This document shows positions 1 to 12,299 of a stretch of 64,000 nucleotides of DNA, piece by piece (position 1 is the first letter of the stretch; every line of letters begins with the position of its first letter). A program made the translations under genes and the position numbers. The notes beneath the pieces were generated by a model. The model had not been told where the DNA came from, made no database searches, and saw only the letters and a program-made list of their open reading frames with translations. This DNA is from Clitopilus passeckerianus (Eukaryota; Basidiomycota; Agaricomycetes; Agaricales; Entolomataceae), in assembly GCA_944990035.1 (NCBI GenBank), contig CALYLX010000083.1, positions 372,001 through 436,000 of the forward strand. Direction: 5' to 3'.

Positions 1-880
1 CTTAAGGGTCATTCCACCATCAAATGTCCACACGGGGACATTCTCCCAAGCTTCGCCGGAACCTACAGGTATGTCCTCCTCCTTTCGTCGCCCCCTCGGC
101 CTTTGTCCTCATATCAACCTGCAGATGACATGGATGAAAGTTTGATACCTGTCCTATAAGCAACCTCGCCAGCGGCGGGGGCTATTCGTCGGCACTAACT
201 TCCCTCCAAGCTTGCCCCAGACGAAAGCACGCCCAGCCGGAAGACCTTCCAGCATCCGCCTCACCAACATATAGGAAGACAACCAACGAGGTGGCTGTCG
301 GGAGCGATATGGTGTATTTGGCTGCATCGCGAAGGTGTCCGTCGGCCATAATTAGGAGATTGGTGTTGGCGAAGACGTGTGCGTTACCTCTGAACACAGG
401 ACTGCTGCACAGAAGGCGATTGGCCAGGTTTACTGCGGGGATTTGGATCTCCCTTTCTGGGCGTGGTTGTAAGTTTTTTTAAATACCATGTTTGACGAAC
501 AAGCTCTTATACACCTCTTTTCCGCAGAACCGCGTTTGGATATCTGGCGTGGTCTGGCTGTTGGACTACGTCTACTACGTTATGTACTCAGATATTGGAA
601 TGCACGATCTGCTGCCTGCTACCGGTCCCCTTATGGCCACGGAATTCGAGAGGTTCATGCTTGCTGCCTAAAAGTAAAGTAAGACATTTGCAGAGAGGTA
701 TGAGATAAAGCATGAATCTCGATCCCGATTGCTTGGTAGTAATCACATATCATGGGGCTAACAGTGTGTTAGAATGCTATAGAATGTTGATAATGAGCGG
801 TACAAGTAGGGACCGTATCAGTTGAATCAACCATATCGACTGGAAGTGAATAAGAGGGCAAAGAAAGCCCCTCGGTGTGA
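1..880. other. left-edge segment, no gene supported
   Basis: Only short open frames on both strands are present and none matches a family I know. A GTATGT donor-like site follows an open frame in the first 70 bases of the plus strand, so the 3' part of a truncated gene is possible, but I could not connect exons. It also holds the region downstream of the NLR-like gene that ends at 881. Confidence 0.3.
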
Positions 881-3800
881 TCATGGCAGAGCAACCGAGG
901 ATATATCAAGGATAAAAACACGACAACCTATGCACTTTATGACCACCAAACATCCACTGGAGGTTACTGCAAATTCGGCAGGCTTCACGCCCTCGGGAAG
1001 CCAACAAATCGGAACGATGCGAAGTTGATGGCCAGCGTGAATCTTTGAGGTGACTGCAAGTCCGTAGAAGTCTGGGAGTTGACGTCTTTTGACAAGTAAG
1101 AGTAAACGTGAAGGATAACTACGAGTGTACGCAGCTATCTGAGAGGGGTGATGTCTATAACCTGGAATGAAGGTTGGAGGAGTATCGTAGGGGTTGTCAA
1201 GAGTGAGGAGCTGCTGCCCCGATTTCGCGCCATACAGCTGAACTGTAGTGTTCGTCAATATGTTCAGCTGTGAACCATCCGGCGAGAATGCGAGGTGTTT
1301 AAGCCAGTCACCCTCGAGGCAAATGGTGAAGAGGTTGGAGCCTGACGTTGCATCCGACAGCTTGACTATGTGGGACGATCCCGATGCCAGTCGTAAGCCG
1401 TCTGGTGAGAATGCAATGCAGTAAATGCCATGGCCTTCAAGGTTGGCGAGGTGGGTTCCCGACTTTGCATTCCACAGATTTCTTGATGCCAGTCGCGAGG
1501 AATCTGGAGAGAATGCAATGCATCTGATCCAGTCACTATCCAAAGTGAAGAGGTGAGTGCCTGACTTCACATCCCACAGCCTAGTTGTTCCGTCCTCCGA
1601 CGCTGATGCCAGTTGTAAACCATCTGGTGAGAATACAATGTGTGTAACCCAGTGGCTATGGCCGCGAAGGATGGAGAAGCGGGAACCTGACTTTACATCC
1701 CACAGCCGGACAGTGACATCGTTTGATCCTGATGCCAATAGCAAGCTATCTGGCGAGAAAGTAATGCAATTGATGCTATCAGGGTGGCCACGAAGGATAG
1801 CGAGGCGTGAGCCTGACTTTGCATCCAATAGCTGGACCGTCTTGTCATCCAGTGCCAAGGCCAGCAGCAGGCTATCGGGCGATAATGCAATCCATATAAC
1901 ACACCAACCATGGCCTTCCAGGATGGAAGGTTGAGGGTCCAACTTTGCATCCCACACCCGGACTGTCTTGTCACGCGATCCCGATGCCAGTCGGGAGCCT
2001 TCTGGTGAAAATGAAATAGATGTAATCCAGTCGCTATGCCCCTCAAGAGTAGAGCAGTGAGAGCCAGACTTTGCATCCCACAGCTGAACCGTTTTGTCGT
2101 GCGATCCAGACGCCACCAGCAACCCATCTGGTGAGAATGCAACGCATGTGGTCACCCCGGTATGGCCTTTGAGGGTGAACAAATGGGAGCCAGACTTTCC
2201 ATTCCACAGCCGGATTGTGTTATCGTTTGATCCTGAGGCCAGTTGCGACCCATCTGGTGAGAATGCAATGCATCTGACCCAGTCACTGTGGCCACAAATG
2301 GTTTTGAGGCAGGATCCCGACTTTGTAGCCCATAGCCGGACTGTTTTGTCGTCCGATCCCGATGCCAGTTGCGAGCCATTCGGCGAGAATGCAATGCATC
2401 TCAACCGGTGACCACGGCTATAAATGGTTGAGAGGTGTGCCCCTGATTTTGCGTCCCACAGTCGAGCTGTTTCGTCAAAGGACCCCGATGCCAGTTTCGG
2501 GCCATTTGGAGAGAATGCAACGCATGTAATGTCCCCACTATGACCATGGATGGTGCGGAGATGGGAGCCGGACTGTCCATCCCACAGCCGGATTGTCTTG
2601 TCCGAGGATCCCGATGCTAATTGCAAGCTATCTGATGAAAACGCGACACATGTGACCTTCTTGCTGTGGCCACAAAGAGTAGAGAGGTGAGAGCCGGACT
2701 TTGCATCCCACAGCCGGATTGTAGCGTCATCCGATCCCGATGCCAGCAGTATTCCGTCTGGCGAGGATGCTATGCACGTCACCGAACTGGAGTGCCCTGG
2801 TAAGATAGCCCATGTAGACCTCCATTTCCTTTCAGCGCCGAATATCAAAAACGTGTTTGCCTGTCCATTGTACAGCTCATACATGGAGGTTTTCACCGGC
2901 GTGAACAACATCCCAGAACTGTAAATGTGCATTGGCGATAGTCTGAGCAGCGCGGCGTTCATTCGAACGAATCGTGCGCAGTCATTTATCACAACATCTA
3001 CCGGGTGTTCGACCTCTCCACTCGTGCCTTGTATGTGGGGTGAGGATGATTGTGTGATACCCTGGGGTTTAACACACGGTCGAATCTTTAGAAGTCCAAG
3101 GAGTCAGTATCCTAATTGATATTGGTATTCGTCCTTCTAGAACTTACCATCAAAGGTTCTTCGCAAGAAATGACTGAATTGGCCTTTTCGAGGATATGAT
3201 GTGAAGCATCAATCTGATCTATAATGCTGAGCGTCTCCAGCCACGACAACACATTGTTTGATGCCCAGTAACAGACACTTTCTTTGAACTCGAGACCGAG
3301 GCCGCTCGCGGAGAAACAGAGGTGTGATGTCCAGTGTAAGCATGCATAGGAGACATGGGCTGGGATCGGGCGCCTTCGGAAGGTGTCTTCCATGTCATCT
3401 CTATCTCTGCCCCAGTCGACAGGACGTAGACCACACATGTTTTGCTTCAGGTTCAGGCGCATGACTTGGAAACATCTTCTGGTCGTATTGCGATGATGCT
3501 CCTCCGGATCGAGGAGAAACTTTGAGACCTTTGTCGCGATCTCGTTGCCGCTACGACCGACTCTTTCGAGAGCTTTCTGTATACGCTGCTTAGATGTGAC
3601 AAAGTCGGGGAAGAACTTGTGGTGGACCCGGAATACACGATCACAACCACTAGGCGCAACCAGGGAGTGTAGATGTCTCAATATTCCTTCGATATTCACC
3701 TCTGTGATACCGAGGAGCTCTGCGAGAGAGCGGCATGGTAAAGGATTCTGGAGGGAAAGAATGGCGCCAAGTATGGCTTGGTAGTGTCCCGACCAGCTGT

Positions 3801-5116
3801 CTTCGTCGCTTTCATCGTCCACGCTGTCACCATCGTCTGGCGACGCTGACAGGAGGATCTGAATGTAGGTTAAGTCCAGTATATCTGTGCACTTGGCGCT
3901 CGAGTAGCCTGCCCTGGAGACTCCTTTAAGCAGACGAGCACACTGCTCCTCCGGACTTGGGCGTTTCGTGTTTAAGATGAATTTCGTGGCGGTAGAAGCA
4001 ATAATGAACAAAGTCCCGCAGATTTCGTATAACTTCTGCTTCTCGTCGGCCGTGGGTTGCCATGGGGGTCCCATGCGAGGGAAAGTCAAGCTCACTTGAT
4101 CCCGTGATAATACAAGTCTAAATATAATCGGATATCCGACTCGACGATGGAGGTTTCGATGTCGTGCAAATGAAATCGCTCGTGGATGGAGTTACGATCC
4201 AGGACATCTTGGATGTGCGATTCTGGGCGTGCAGTTACGAAGATTTTGAAATTCGGGATGCTTGCAATGTGTTGACCCAGAAGTATCAGGATGGATTTGG
4301 CATCGTTCCCATCACACTCATCGAGTGCGTCAATCACAACGAGCGTCGGTGAGGTCGTTGACGAGATCTTTCGGAGCGGATCGAGTATAAGAGCGCAGAA
4401 CTGAGTGTGGATATCCTTCTGCCTGATATCTGGGCGTGCCTTTATTGCATCTAGAATCCAGCGCGCCATTTCATCGTTATGACAAGCGAGCCGGTATGCG
4501 AGGGTGGAGAAGAAGTGTATCCCGGTGCTCCGTTCCTTTTCATCCCTGGTAAAGAAAAAGCTTGCACCGAGAAGGGCCAACCGGGCTGCTCGGTAGGCCA
4601 CTGTCTGTGCAATGGTCGATTTGCCAATACCAGCCACGCCATCTAGAATAAAGACTGGTGCTTGGGTATGACCCTGTCCGTGAATCCAGTTATCTATCTC
4701 TCGGAGAATATCGATGCGGGTCCCCTCAAAGCACGCCTCTCTTCGAGTTGCTGAAGTGGTAGCCGAGTCGTATGCAGCAGCCACTGGCCTGAGATTCATC
4801 TCGAGCTGATGCTGTTCGTAATGAGGAAGTTCGTATACTTGATAGGTACACATCGACTCACTAGGATGGACATGGTTTCGTTGACATTGACGATGTTGGT
4901 GATATCCCTTCCCGCGTACAGGCTGCTCGAGGAAATTTCCAAATTCGCGACTGGACTGTGGTGTGTGGGGGTTTGTGAAACATCGCAATGTACATCTTCC
5001 TGTGGGCGAGGCTTTACATTATAATTGGGAAGCGGTTTGGAGTTGGCCTTGCGATGGGACGGCTGAGAGGTCGATTTCGAGAATAACTTCTTTATCACTT
5101 GCAAAGGTTTCACCAT
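881..5116 (-). CDS. NACHT-WD40 NLR-like protein, with one apparent frame break
   Basis: This is a fungal NLR-type protein: a signalling NTPase joined to a WD40 ligand-sensing propeller, presumably cytoplasmic. Exons read from the sequence are 5116-4862, 4811-3148 and 3085-881, with introns of 50 nt (GTGAGT..ACAG) and 62 nt (GTAAGT..AAAG), both frame-preserving. An N-terminal segment of about 85 residues contains AGRDITNIVNVNE. The NACHT core has Walker A (GVAGIGKST) and Walker B (LVVIDALDECD). A helical linker follows, then about 13 WD40 repeats of 42 residues, the last three degenerate. Between 4095 and 4120 the frame carrying the end of NACHT (SDIRLYL) shifts to the one carrying GPPWQPTADEKQ. 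No GT-AG intron of usable length repairs this, so it is a frameshift or sequence error. Family assignment is firm; biological role (heterokaryon incompatibility or immunity) is inference. Confidence 0.85.
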
Positions 5117-5376
5117 GACAAACCTCTAGGAAGGTTATCCTTCCATCGACTAATGGTGGGCCGAGTCGAAATGATAGTGCAGTTCAAAGGGAGAGGAGGG
5201 TTACCCGACATACATGGACAACCAACTGAGGCGGTTGGACTGCCAAGTTTGACGTTTGCATCTGGGCCAATTGATCCGTGCGCGGAGGAGCGAGCTTGGT
5301 GAAGGACGCCAAGTGCGAGACCATATGGAAGGTCGAAAGGAGTATATTCGGTCTTAATATCTTCACATGCACATCT

Positions 5377-6985
5377 CTACTTAAGCTGAGAGAACTTGTA
5401 CGTCGCACTCCACTCATAATCCTTCCCTGGATAATCTGCAACGAACACCACACCATCAGCATGCATTCACACATCAACTGGAAAGAAAACCTACAAATCT
5501 GGTCAACATTCCACTCAGGTGTATTGATGGCGTCAATGTATCCCTCTTGCTCCAGGACAGCAGCTGCAAATGAGCCGTAGGCCTTGTTAGGTCCTCCGTG
5601 AATAGCTTTGCGCGTGATGTTGAGAGTATAGGAGCTGTAGTGCTGAACGGCAGGTTGGTTTGAAGTGATGTCAAGCCTAGTGGAAGAAGGGTAAGAATGT
5701 TGACGAGAAGTCAGAAGAAGGTTAAGGGCACGAACCTGATACCAGATTTCTCACTCCAGAGAGAGGTACCAGCATGAATGTCCTCTCTATGATCATAGAC
5801 CCAAGCATGGTCATAACCATTGCAACCAGCACCGCACAGGCCGACAGTCTGATTGATCCTCGCCCCGATGGTTTGAGCCTTCCTGAAATCGAATGGCGTC
5901 CCGGTAACATCGATAAACTTGCCAGTTGGGATTTGGTCCCCGTCAACCTCAATGACGCGGGAAGCATCAAACTTCATGTGGTGGTCGAGAATGGTGTCGA
6001 CGCCGTCCTGAAAGGCGTCCAGGTTGATGTAGAGGTGCTGGGAGAGCAAGATTGGAGTCTAAGATTGAACAGCATAGCGTCAGTCATGGGAGGAGTGTTG
6101 GAGGGCATGTATGCGTACCTTCTGCGTAGCACTCGCATGAAGCTTCAATGTCATGACGCCTCCGTTATGCACTGCGTGCGTAGCCTATGCAGACGAGGTT
6201 CCCCAGTCAGCTCTGATATTTCTGAGAACCGTTTGAAAAATGGAACGTACGTAGGTGGTAACATTTCCGGGGAATCCCTCGTCACCAGTATCAATATGCT
6301 TGTATGTGACGCTTGTCCGGCTCTTGGCGACGATGGTCCAGTTGCGTCGGTCGTAGCCAAGAATACCACCATGGAGGGTGACCTATTCGTAACGGCAGTC
6401 AGCCTTTGTCCACGTATGAAAGGCATACCACGAGAGAAAGGAGGACCTCGCCATCATGATTATTGAGCGGGGTATGGTAGACGTTTGGCCCATCAGGTTG
6501 CGGAAGTTTGGTAATGGGGATGGAAAATGTTCCGTTTTTAATGCGGTTCGCATAGCTAGGGAGTGTATTAGTGACCAAGATCACGTCTCAGGGTTGTAAA
6601 AAAAAATGGTCATACCGCCCAACTACACCATTGAAGTATGGTTGAGCCGGGTCGGTCAACAAGAGCGTCTGAGGGAATACAGGTCAGCATTTGTAGTCAT
6701 CAGATGAGGCAAAAGCCTGTACATTATCATCGTATCCGAGGACGACATCCCTGGACTTGCCATGCCTATCCTTCACCCACAGCTCGGTGAGAGTGGCGCC
6801 GAGGGAGACATATTTTGCAGTAATGGAACCGTCTGGAGCCGAGATTGTGGTGACGTCGAATGGCTACACAGAACAAATCAGTCAGCATATACGCCTTAGA
6901 GAAAACCTCTCGAACTCACATATTTGCCATTAACCGCCAAAGCAATACCACTTGCGGCAAGCGCAACAAGACTTTGAAGGAGCAT
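5377..6985 (-). CDS. secreted aldose 1-epimerase (copy 1)
   Basis: Aldose 1-epimerase (galactose mutarotase family) interconverts alpha and beta anomers of hexoses. The start at 6985 gives an N-terminal signal peptide (MLLQSLVALAASGIALA), so the enzyme is probably secreted. Exon 1 ends VNGKY before a GTGAGT donor and continues as PFDVTTISAPDGSITAKY. Family motifs follow: ATLTELWVKD, VVLGYDDN, GRYANRIKNGTFSIP, NLDAFQDG, and EQEGYIDAINTPEWN near the end, which holds the likely catalytic glutamate. The last exon ends ATYKFSQLK with TAG at 5377-5379. The gene has many short introns. It is the first of three tandem same-strand paralogues, and copies 2 and 3 share the same exon-1 boundary. Confidence 0.85.
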
Positions 6986-7135
6986 TTCGACGACAGTAAA
7001 CCGACGAGGGTGGTCAGATTCCTGACCAAGGCCCAACAGAGGATCCTATTTAATATGAGTCCACTGGCATTCAAATTCCAGAATTCAACACGTACACGCG
7101 CCATGTCGCATCTCCATTTGCTCCAAGGGTATTGA

Positions 7136-7886
7136 ATGGCTAATGGAAGTCACGCTAGCGCGAATACGAAGGGCGAGCGCCCTCGTGATCACTAATAGCA
7201 TGTGCGGAAGGAGCCGCTTCATGGGGCGGGCCGTCCACTTGACGAGAAAGCGCCAGTCCGGCAACCGTCAAAGTCCCATATAGATTTTGACCATGACGCT
7301 CAGACGCTGGACTCGTCGTTATGCTGGCAGGTCTTGGGAAATTTAGTATCTCCGCCGAAATTGGAAGAGTTTTGTGTGATGCTGGAGGCGACAGCTCGTG
7401 GAATTTGCATCATCGGTGGGTTTCCCTTCGCTCCCTTCGCTTGCCCAATACGTTGACTACCTAAATGACAGAGAGGTGGACCATGGGCGTTGCCTGTGTG
7501 CTCATTTTTGAGTCCTCGAGGTGGCTTCAGAAGCATGGACGACGATCACCTGAACTCCAACTCGGTCGAACTTCACCACTACTTCGGTCTTCTTCTGATG
7601 GTCACGGCACAAAGATGTGTATTTTTGGCCGAGTTGATGGCCTCAACTGCAGGCAGATCTTCGGCGTTACGCATGAAGTTGACAAGAAGCTCCTAGTCGA
7701 GATGGTGGCACGAAAAGAAGAAGGTTGTCGTCGCGGCAGCAAGGTGCACCGCCACATCTTGCCACCATGGTTCATTCAGAAGAAGCCGTTGCCTAATGAC
7801 ATACAGCGCAAAGGGCATGGTTTAATATTCAAATAAAAATTGTTATTGAATCGCTTGCAGACACTGTTGATCGACTAGGATACAAT
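7136..7886. other. spacer between epimerase copies 1 and 2
   Basis: Several overlapping short open frames occur on the plus strand (7202-7456, 7465-7836). They show no recognised domain, no clear start context and no convincing splice links to each other. I see no supported gene here. Confidence 0.3.
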
Positions 7887-9640
7887 TTACTTGAGAGTGG
7901 AGAATTTGTAAGTTGAACTCCAGGTGAAGTCTCTGCCCGGCCCGTCTACATCGGGGAAAACAAATTATCAGGTCCTATTCCAGTTTCCGAGAATGCGGAG
8001 GGTAACTCACAGATTTGGTCGACATGGAACTCGGGGGTATTGATTGCATCCAGATACCCTTCCTGCTCAATAGCGACAGCACCCCACTTGCTATAGGTCT
8101 GCGAAGGTCCTCCATGAACTTCCTTGCGAGGCGTATTGAGCCAGAAGGCGGTATAAACTTGGGTAGCGGGCTGGTTGGTGTAAATGTCGAGTTTGATGCC
8201 TGACTGCTCGCTCCAGAGCTGGACGCCAGGTTTGCCTGAGTTGGGATGATCGTAAACCCAGCCATGGTCATATCCTTGACATCCTGGAGCGCGAAAACAT
8301 TATTAGCACTGATCAGAGAGATCCTTCGTAGGAAGACTTACCAACGGAGCAAAGATCTACCGTTTCGTTCCACCTCTCACTGAATGCATGCTCTTGCCTG
8401 AAATCGAAAGGTGTATCCTGGACGTTGGTGAATTGTCCGTTGGGAATGGCATTCCCGTCGAGAGCAATGACTTTGGATGCATCGACTTTAAGGTGGTGAT
8501 TCGTAATATCGTTGAGGCCGTCTTGGAAGGCGTCAAGATTCCTGTTCGCACATCTGCGATTAGCAGCAGTCAAGCAAGACTTAGAGGGTAAATTACCAGT
8601 AGATGTGTTGGGTCAGCATGATGGGGGTCTTCTCAGTAGCGGTAGCATGGACGGTGGTGTGAAGCAAGCCTCCATTGCTGACAGAGTGGGTAGTCTATGG
8701 ATCGGTCAATTATTAGCTCTGGTAGCAGAGATATGTTAATAGCAGTGCGACATACATATGCAGTAACATTTCCAGGGAACCCTTCGTCAGCGGCATCAAG
8801 ATGCTTGTATGTGATGCTGGTTGGGGTCTTCGCTACAATTGTCCAATTCCTGCGGTCCCAGCCATAAATTCCGCCGTGAAGCGTCACTTGACCTAGAGGC
8901 GATGTGGCGGATCATTAGGATCTAGCCCATACATGAATTCTGGACTTGAGAAAAAACATACCATCATGGTCATTGGTCGGAATATGGTACACGTTTGGAC
9001 CATCGGGTTGAGGTAATTTTGTGATAGGGATAGAGAACGTCCCTTTTAACCACAAGGTCGTCGGAGAGAAAAAAGAGAGAGGACAATTCAATTCACGGCG
9101 AATAATCGCAACTTGTTTGAGGCTCACCATTCTTGATGCGGTTGGCATACCTATTTCAGGGTGAGGTGAGCCTCTGTGAACCACTCCTTCAGACATCTTT
9201 GCTTACCGTCCAACAATAGGATTGAATACCGGATGGTCGGTGTCTGTAAGAAGCCGAGTCTGAGGGAAACAAATGATGAAAAGAGATTGGGATGGTTAGC
9301 ATCTTCCGAGATTTCGCCATCTACCTCGTGAAGACGCTGGGAGGCGTGGAGCAAACGGACGGCTAACGTACATTGTCATCATATCCCAACACGATATCCC
9401 TAACCTTGCCGTTCTTGTCTTTCACCCAGAGCTCAGTCAAGGTCGCACCAAACGAGACGAACTTGGCCGTGATGGAGCCATCAGGGGCTGAGAGAGTGGT
9501 CAAGTCGAATGGCTGAGAAAAAAGCAAGCTCAGTATAACGCAATAAATTCTACGAGCATGGAATGCCTCACATAAACACCGTTGGTAACTGCGTTGACAG
9601 TGTACAGCAGTCCAAGTACCACAGCAGTAGGAAGTAACAT
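7887..9640 (-). CDS. secreted aldose 1-epimerase (copy 2)
   Basis: This is the middle copy of the epimerase trio. The start at 9640 gives the signal peptide MLLPTAVVLGLLYTVNA. Exon 1 ends NGVY at a GTGAGG donor and resumes with PFDLTTLSAPDGS after a TTTTCTCAG acceptor. Family motifs: ATLTELWVKDKNGK, VTLHGGIYGWDRRNW, LLHTTVHATATEKTPIM followed by TQHIYW (catalytic histidine region of GalM enzymes), NLDAFQDG, and VAIEQEGYLDAIN (probable catalytic glutamate). The last intron splits a codon after CAAATCT. The final exon encodes YGPGRDFTWSSTYKFSTLK and stops at 7887-7889. The frame looks intact and the key residues are kept. Confidence 0.87.
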
Positions 9641-9689
9641 ATCTTGCAATGTCTAGCGAGAGAAAATAGACACTGGCATCCATCACGAT

Positions 9690-10590
9690 CGTGTCAGCTA
9701 TTTAAGCTCTTCCCCAGAGACCCCAGACCAGATGGACCTGCTTTGAGGCAAAGACGATCTTCACAACCATTCAGGTACCATTCCCAAGACCACATAGGAT
9801 CTGGTCGGCTGTGACACAAAGAACCACCGTGATGACAGTTTCTCATGTGGAAATCAAGGATAACGCCATTGCAATCCAGTCAGTCGACTGAAAAAGCGTA
9901 GATCGCCGTTTCGCCTGGAGTATTCAGAACGTAGGATTTCGCCGACTGTATTACTGAGATTCGGTACAGAGCGAGCATATGACCGACAAGACCAGTTTTC
10001 TACCCTTGAAACATTCAAAAGGCCGGATTTATCGCGGTTAAGAGTGAGGTCATGATGGCAATTGACGAGGCGGCACGCTGTGGCCGTTCGGTCCATCGTC
10101 GGGTAACTTGTAGATTTCGCCACTCCTGCGGGCAGAGAGCTGCTTGTCAACGGTTACCAGTGCTTGGATGGCCCAGAATAAAGAAGTCAAGTCAAAAATG
10201 CAGGGAAGGGTCCCTTGATCTTGCAGAAGTTTCGACAGCCACGTCCATGCTAAGTTCTGAGTTGGTGACGCTTGAGTCTGAGAATTCCATAGGCAGGTAT
10301 GATTGACGTGAGACAATTGCTGAAGGACTTTGGAAGCAAAGCATCTCGTACGGAGGTTGTTGCCCCGCCCCGGGAATGTGCAGGATGGAGGATGAGCTTC
10401 AAGTTCAAGCGGGGTGCGCCGCCACGACTCAAGGTTTTTCAAATGGCGCTCGCAAGTTATTAAATGGCTCGCTATGATAGCCTACCCCCATTTTTATGAG
10501 AGGATCGAGAAATATAATATTAAATTTATTAGAAATTTTGGAATACAAGCAGCTTGCCACCTCCAAAAAGCAGTCCACGCTTACTGATAT
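9690..10590. other. spacer between epimerase copies 2 and 3
   Basis: It contains the promoter side of copy 2 and the 3' flank of copy 3. Short open frames on both strands (for example 10050-10442 minus) have no recognisable domain or splice-consistent extension. Nothing further is supported. Confidence 0.3.
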
Positions 10591-10595
10591 ATAAT

Positions 10596-12283
10596 TTACT
10601 TGAGAACAGAGAACTTGTACGTGGTACTCCAATGGAAGTTCTTGCCGGGTTTATCTAGTAGCCAAGATATTACTAGTAGTCAAAGCTCCTAATGAATAAA
10701 ATAGGAGTGAACTCACAAATTTGATCAACGTGCCACTCGGGATTGTTTATGGCATCTGCATATCCTGCTTGCTCAACAGCTACACTTGCGTTGGCATCGT
10801 AATATACTGAAGGCCCGCCATGGACAACTTTGCGAGTGATATTGAGGAGGCTGAAGATATAGGGAGTGAACACCTGGGTAGCAGGTTGGTCGGAGGAGAT
10901 GTCGAGTTTGATGCCGGATTGTTCACTCCAGAGTTGCACTTTGGGTCCAACAGAGTTGGGACGATCGTAGATCCACTGCTGGTCATATCCTTGGCATCCT
11001 ATTTTTGAGGACTCATTAGTTCCCGTATCGAGATCCTGCTGCAGAGTAACGGACCTGGACCGCACAGACCCACAGTCTCGTTCCACCTCTCAATGAATGT
11101 ATGCTCTTTCCTGAAGTCCAACGCCGTGCCTTGAACTTTGGTGAACTCTCCTGTCGGTACACCGATGCTATCAAGGGAGACAATCTTAGAGCTATCGATC
11201 TTCAAATGGTGGTTCGTGATGTTTTCTAGTCCATCCTGGAAGGCATCGAGATTCCTTGAATACCGTGAGTCTCTACGAGTACAACAGCTGGATGGAGTAA
11301 AGAACGCACCAATAAATATGCTGTGTCACCAAAATTGGCGTCTTTTGAGTAGCAGTGGCGAAGACGGAGGTATGAAGCGTGCCGCCATTGCCAACGGTAT
11401 GCGTGGCCTTTTGACGTACTAAGTAATGGCCAACTAGCTTGGGGACGATGTCTAACTCACGAAGACAGTGACGTTTCCCGGAAATCCTTCGTCCGCCGGG
11501 TCAAAGTGCTTGTATGTAACGCTGGTGAGTGACTTCGCCACAATTGTCCAGTTTCGGAGGTGCCAGCCAAGGAATCCTCCGTGGAGGGTGGATAGGCCTT
11601 GGAACAGTACCATGAGCAATGGATTGACGTTCTAAAGTGTGAAGCAAAGGCATGACATACCACTGAAGTCACTTAACGGAGTATGATAAACATTCGGGCC
11701 GTCGGGTTGAGGATTCTTGGTAATAGGAATAGAGAAAGTTCCTAGTTAGATGGTCAGCAATTCGAGTAAAGCAAAGAGAAACCAAATATGGGACTGACCA
11801 TTCTTGATGCGACCAGAATACCTATTCCCGTGTCAAGTAAGCTCACAGTCTTGGATTCAAGGTCAACAGATAATTACCGTCCAATGACAGAGTTGAAAAC
11901 CGGGTGGAAGGGATCGGTCAGGAGATGAGTCTACGCGATACAGTTTTGATCAGCATTCTGCGCCATACCGACGCGTCCAAGAGGCAGGTTCGAGTACAAA
12001 TGAGTAAAATGGTTCACTCACATTGTCGTCATAGCCCAAGACGACATCCCTGGCTTTTCCGTGCTTGTCCTTCACCCACAGTTCCGTCAAGGTGGAACCA
12101 AAGGATACAAATTTGGCGGTAATAGATCCATCTCGTGCTGAGAGAACGGTCTCGTCAAATGGCTGGGAAGATATATTATGAGGGCAGAAACAAGAACAGC
12201 TCGAGAATACGCACATAAGTCCCGTTGGTGGCCGCCTGTACACTGGAAAGGAACCCTAGGACTACGCCGATCGAGAGGAGCAT
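10596..12283 (-). CDS. secreted aldose 1-epimerase (copy 3)
   Basis: This is the third tandem epimerase. The start at 12283 gives the signal peptide MLLSIGVVLGFLSSVQA, and exon 1 ends TNGTY. A short intron (GTGCGT..CCCAG) leads into PFDETVLSARDGSITAK. Later exons show STLTELWVKDKHGK, VVLGYDDN, GGTLHTSVFATATQKTP with TQHIYW, NLDAFQDGLENITNHHL, DFRKEHTFIERWNETVG and VAVEQAGYADAINNPEW. The protein ends WSTTYKFSVLK with the stop at 10596-10598. An upstream ATG at 12291 is in another frame, which supports the chosen start. The three copies keep the same intron pattern, so the trio arose by tandem duplication. Likely substrates are extracellular glucose or galactose; specificity cannot be read from sequence. 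Confidence 0.87.
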
Positions 12284-12299
12284 CTTGCATGACCAATAC

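Noticed and set aside
1557..2411. Plus-strand open frames opposite the WD40 repeats
   Set aside because: They repeat with the same 126-bp period as the minus-strand WD40 units and have no family match; they are antisense shadows.
4092..4154. A 60-nt GTGAGC..AAGCAG intron to repair the NLR frame
   Set aside because: It joins the exons in the wrong frame and would remove the conserved GPPWQPTADE stretch.
5774..6466. Plus-strand frame of 230 residues
   Set aside because: It is antisense to aldose 1-epimerase copy 1 and crosses that gene's introns.
7465..7836. Plus-strand 123-residue frame between epimerases
   Set aside because: No domain, no splice support and no resemblance to neighbours; left as an unresolved spacer.
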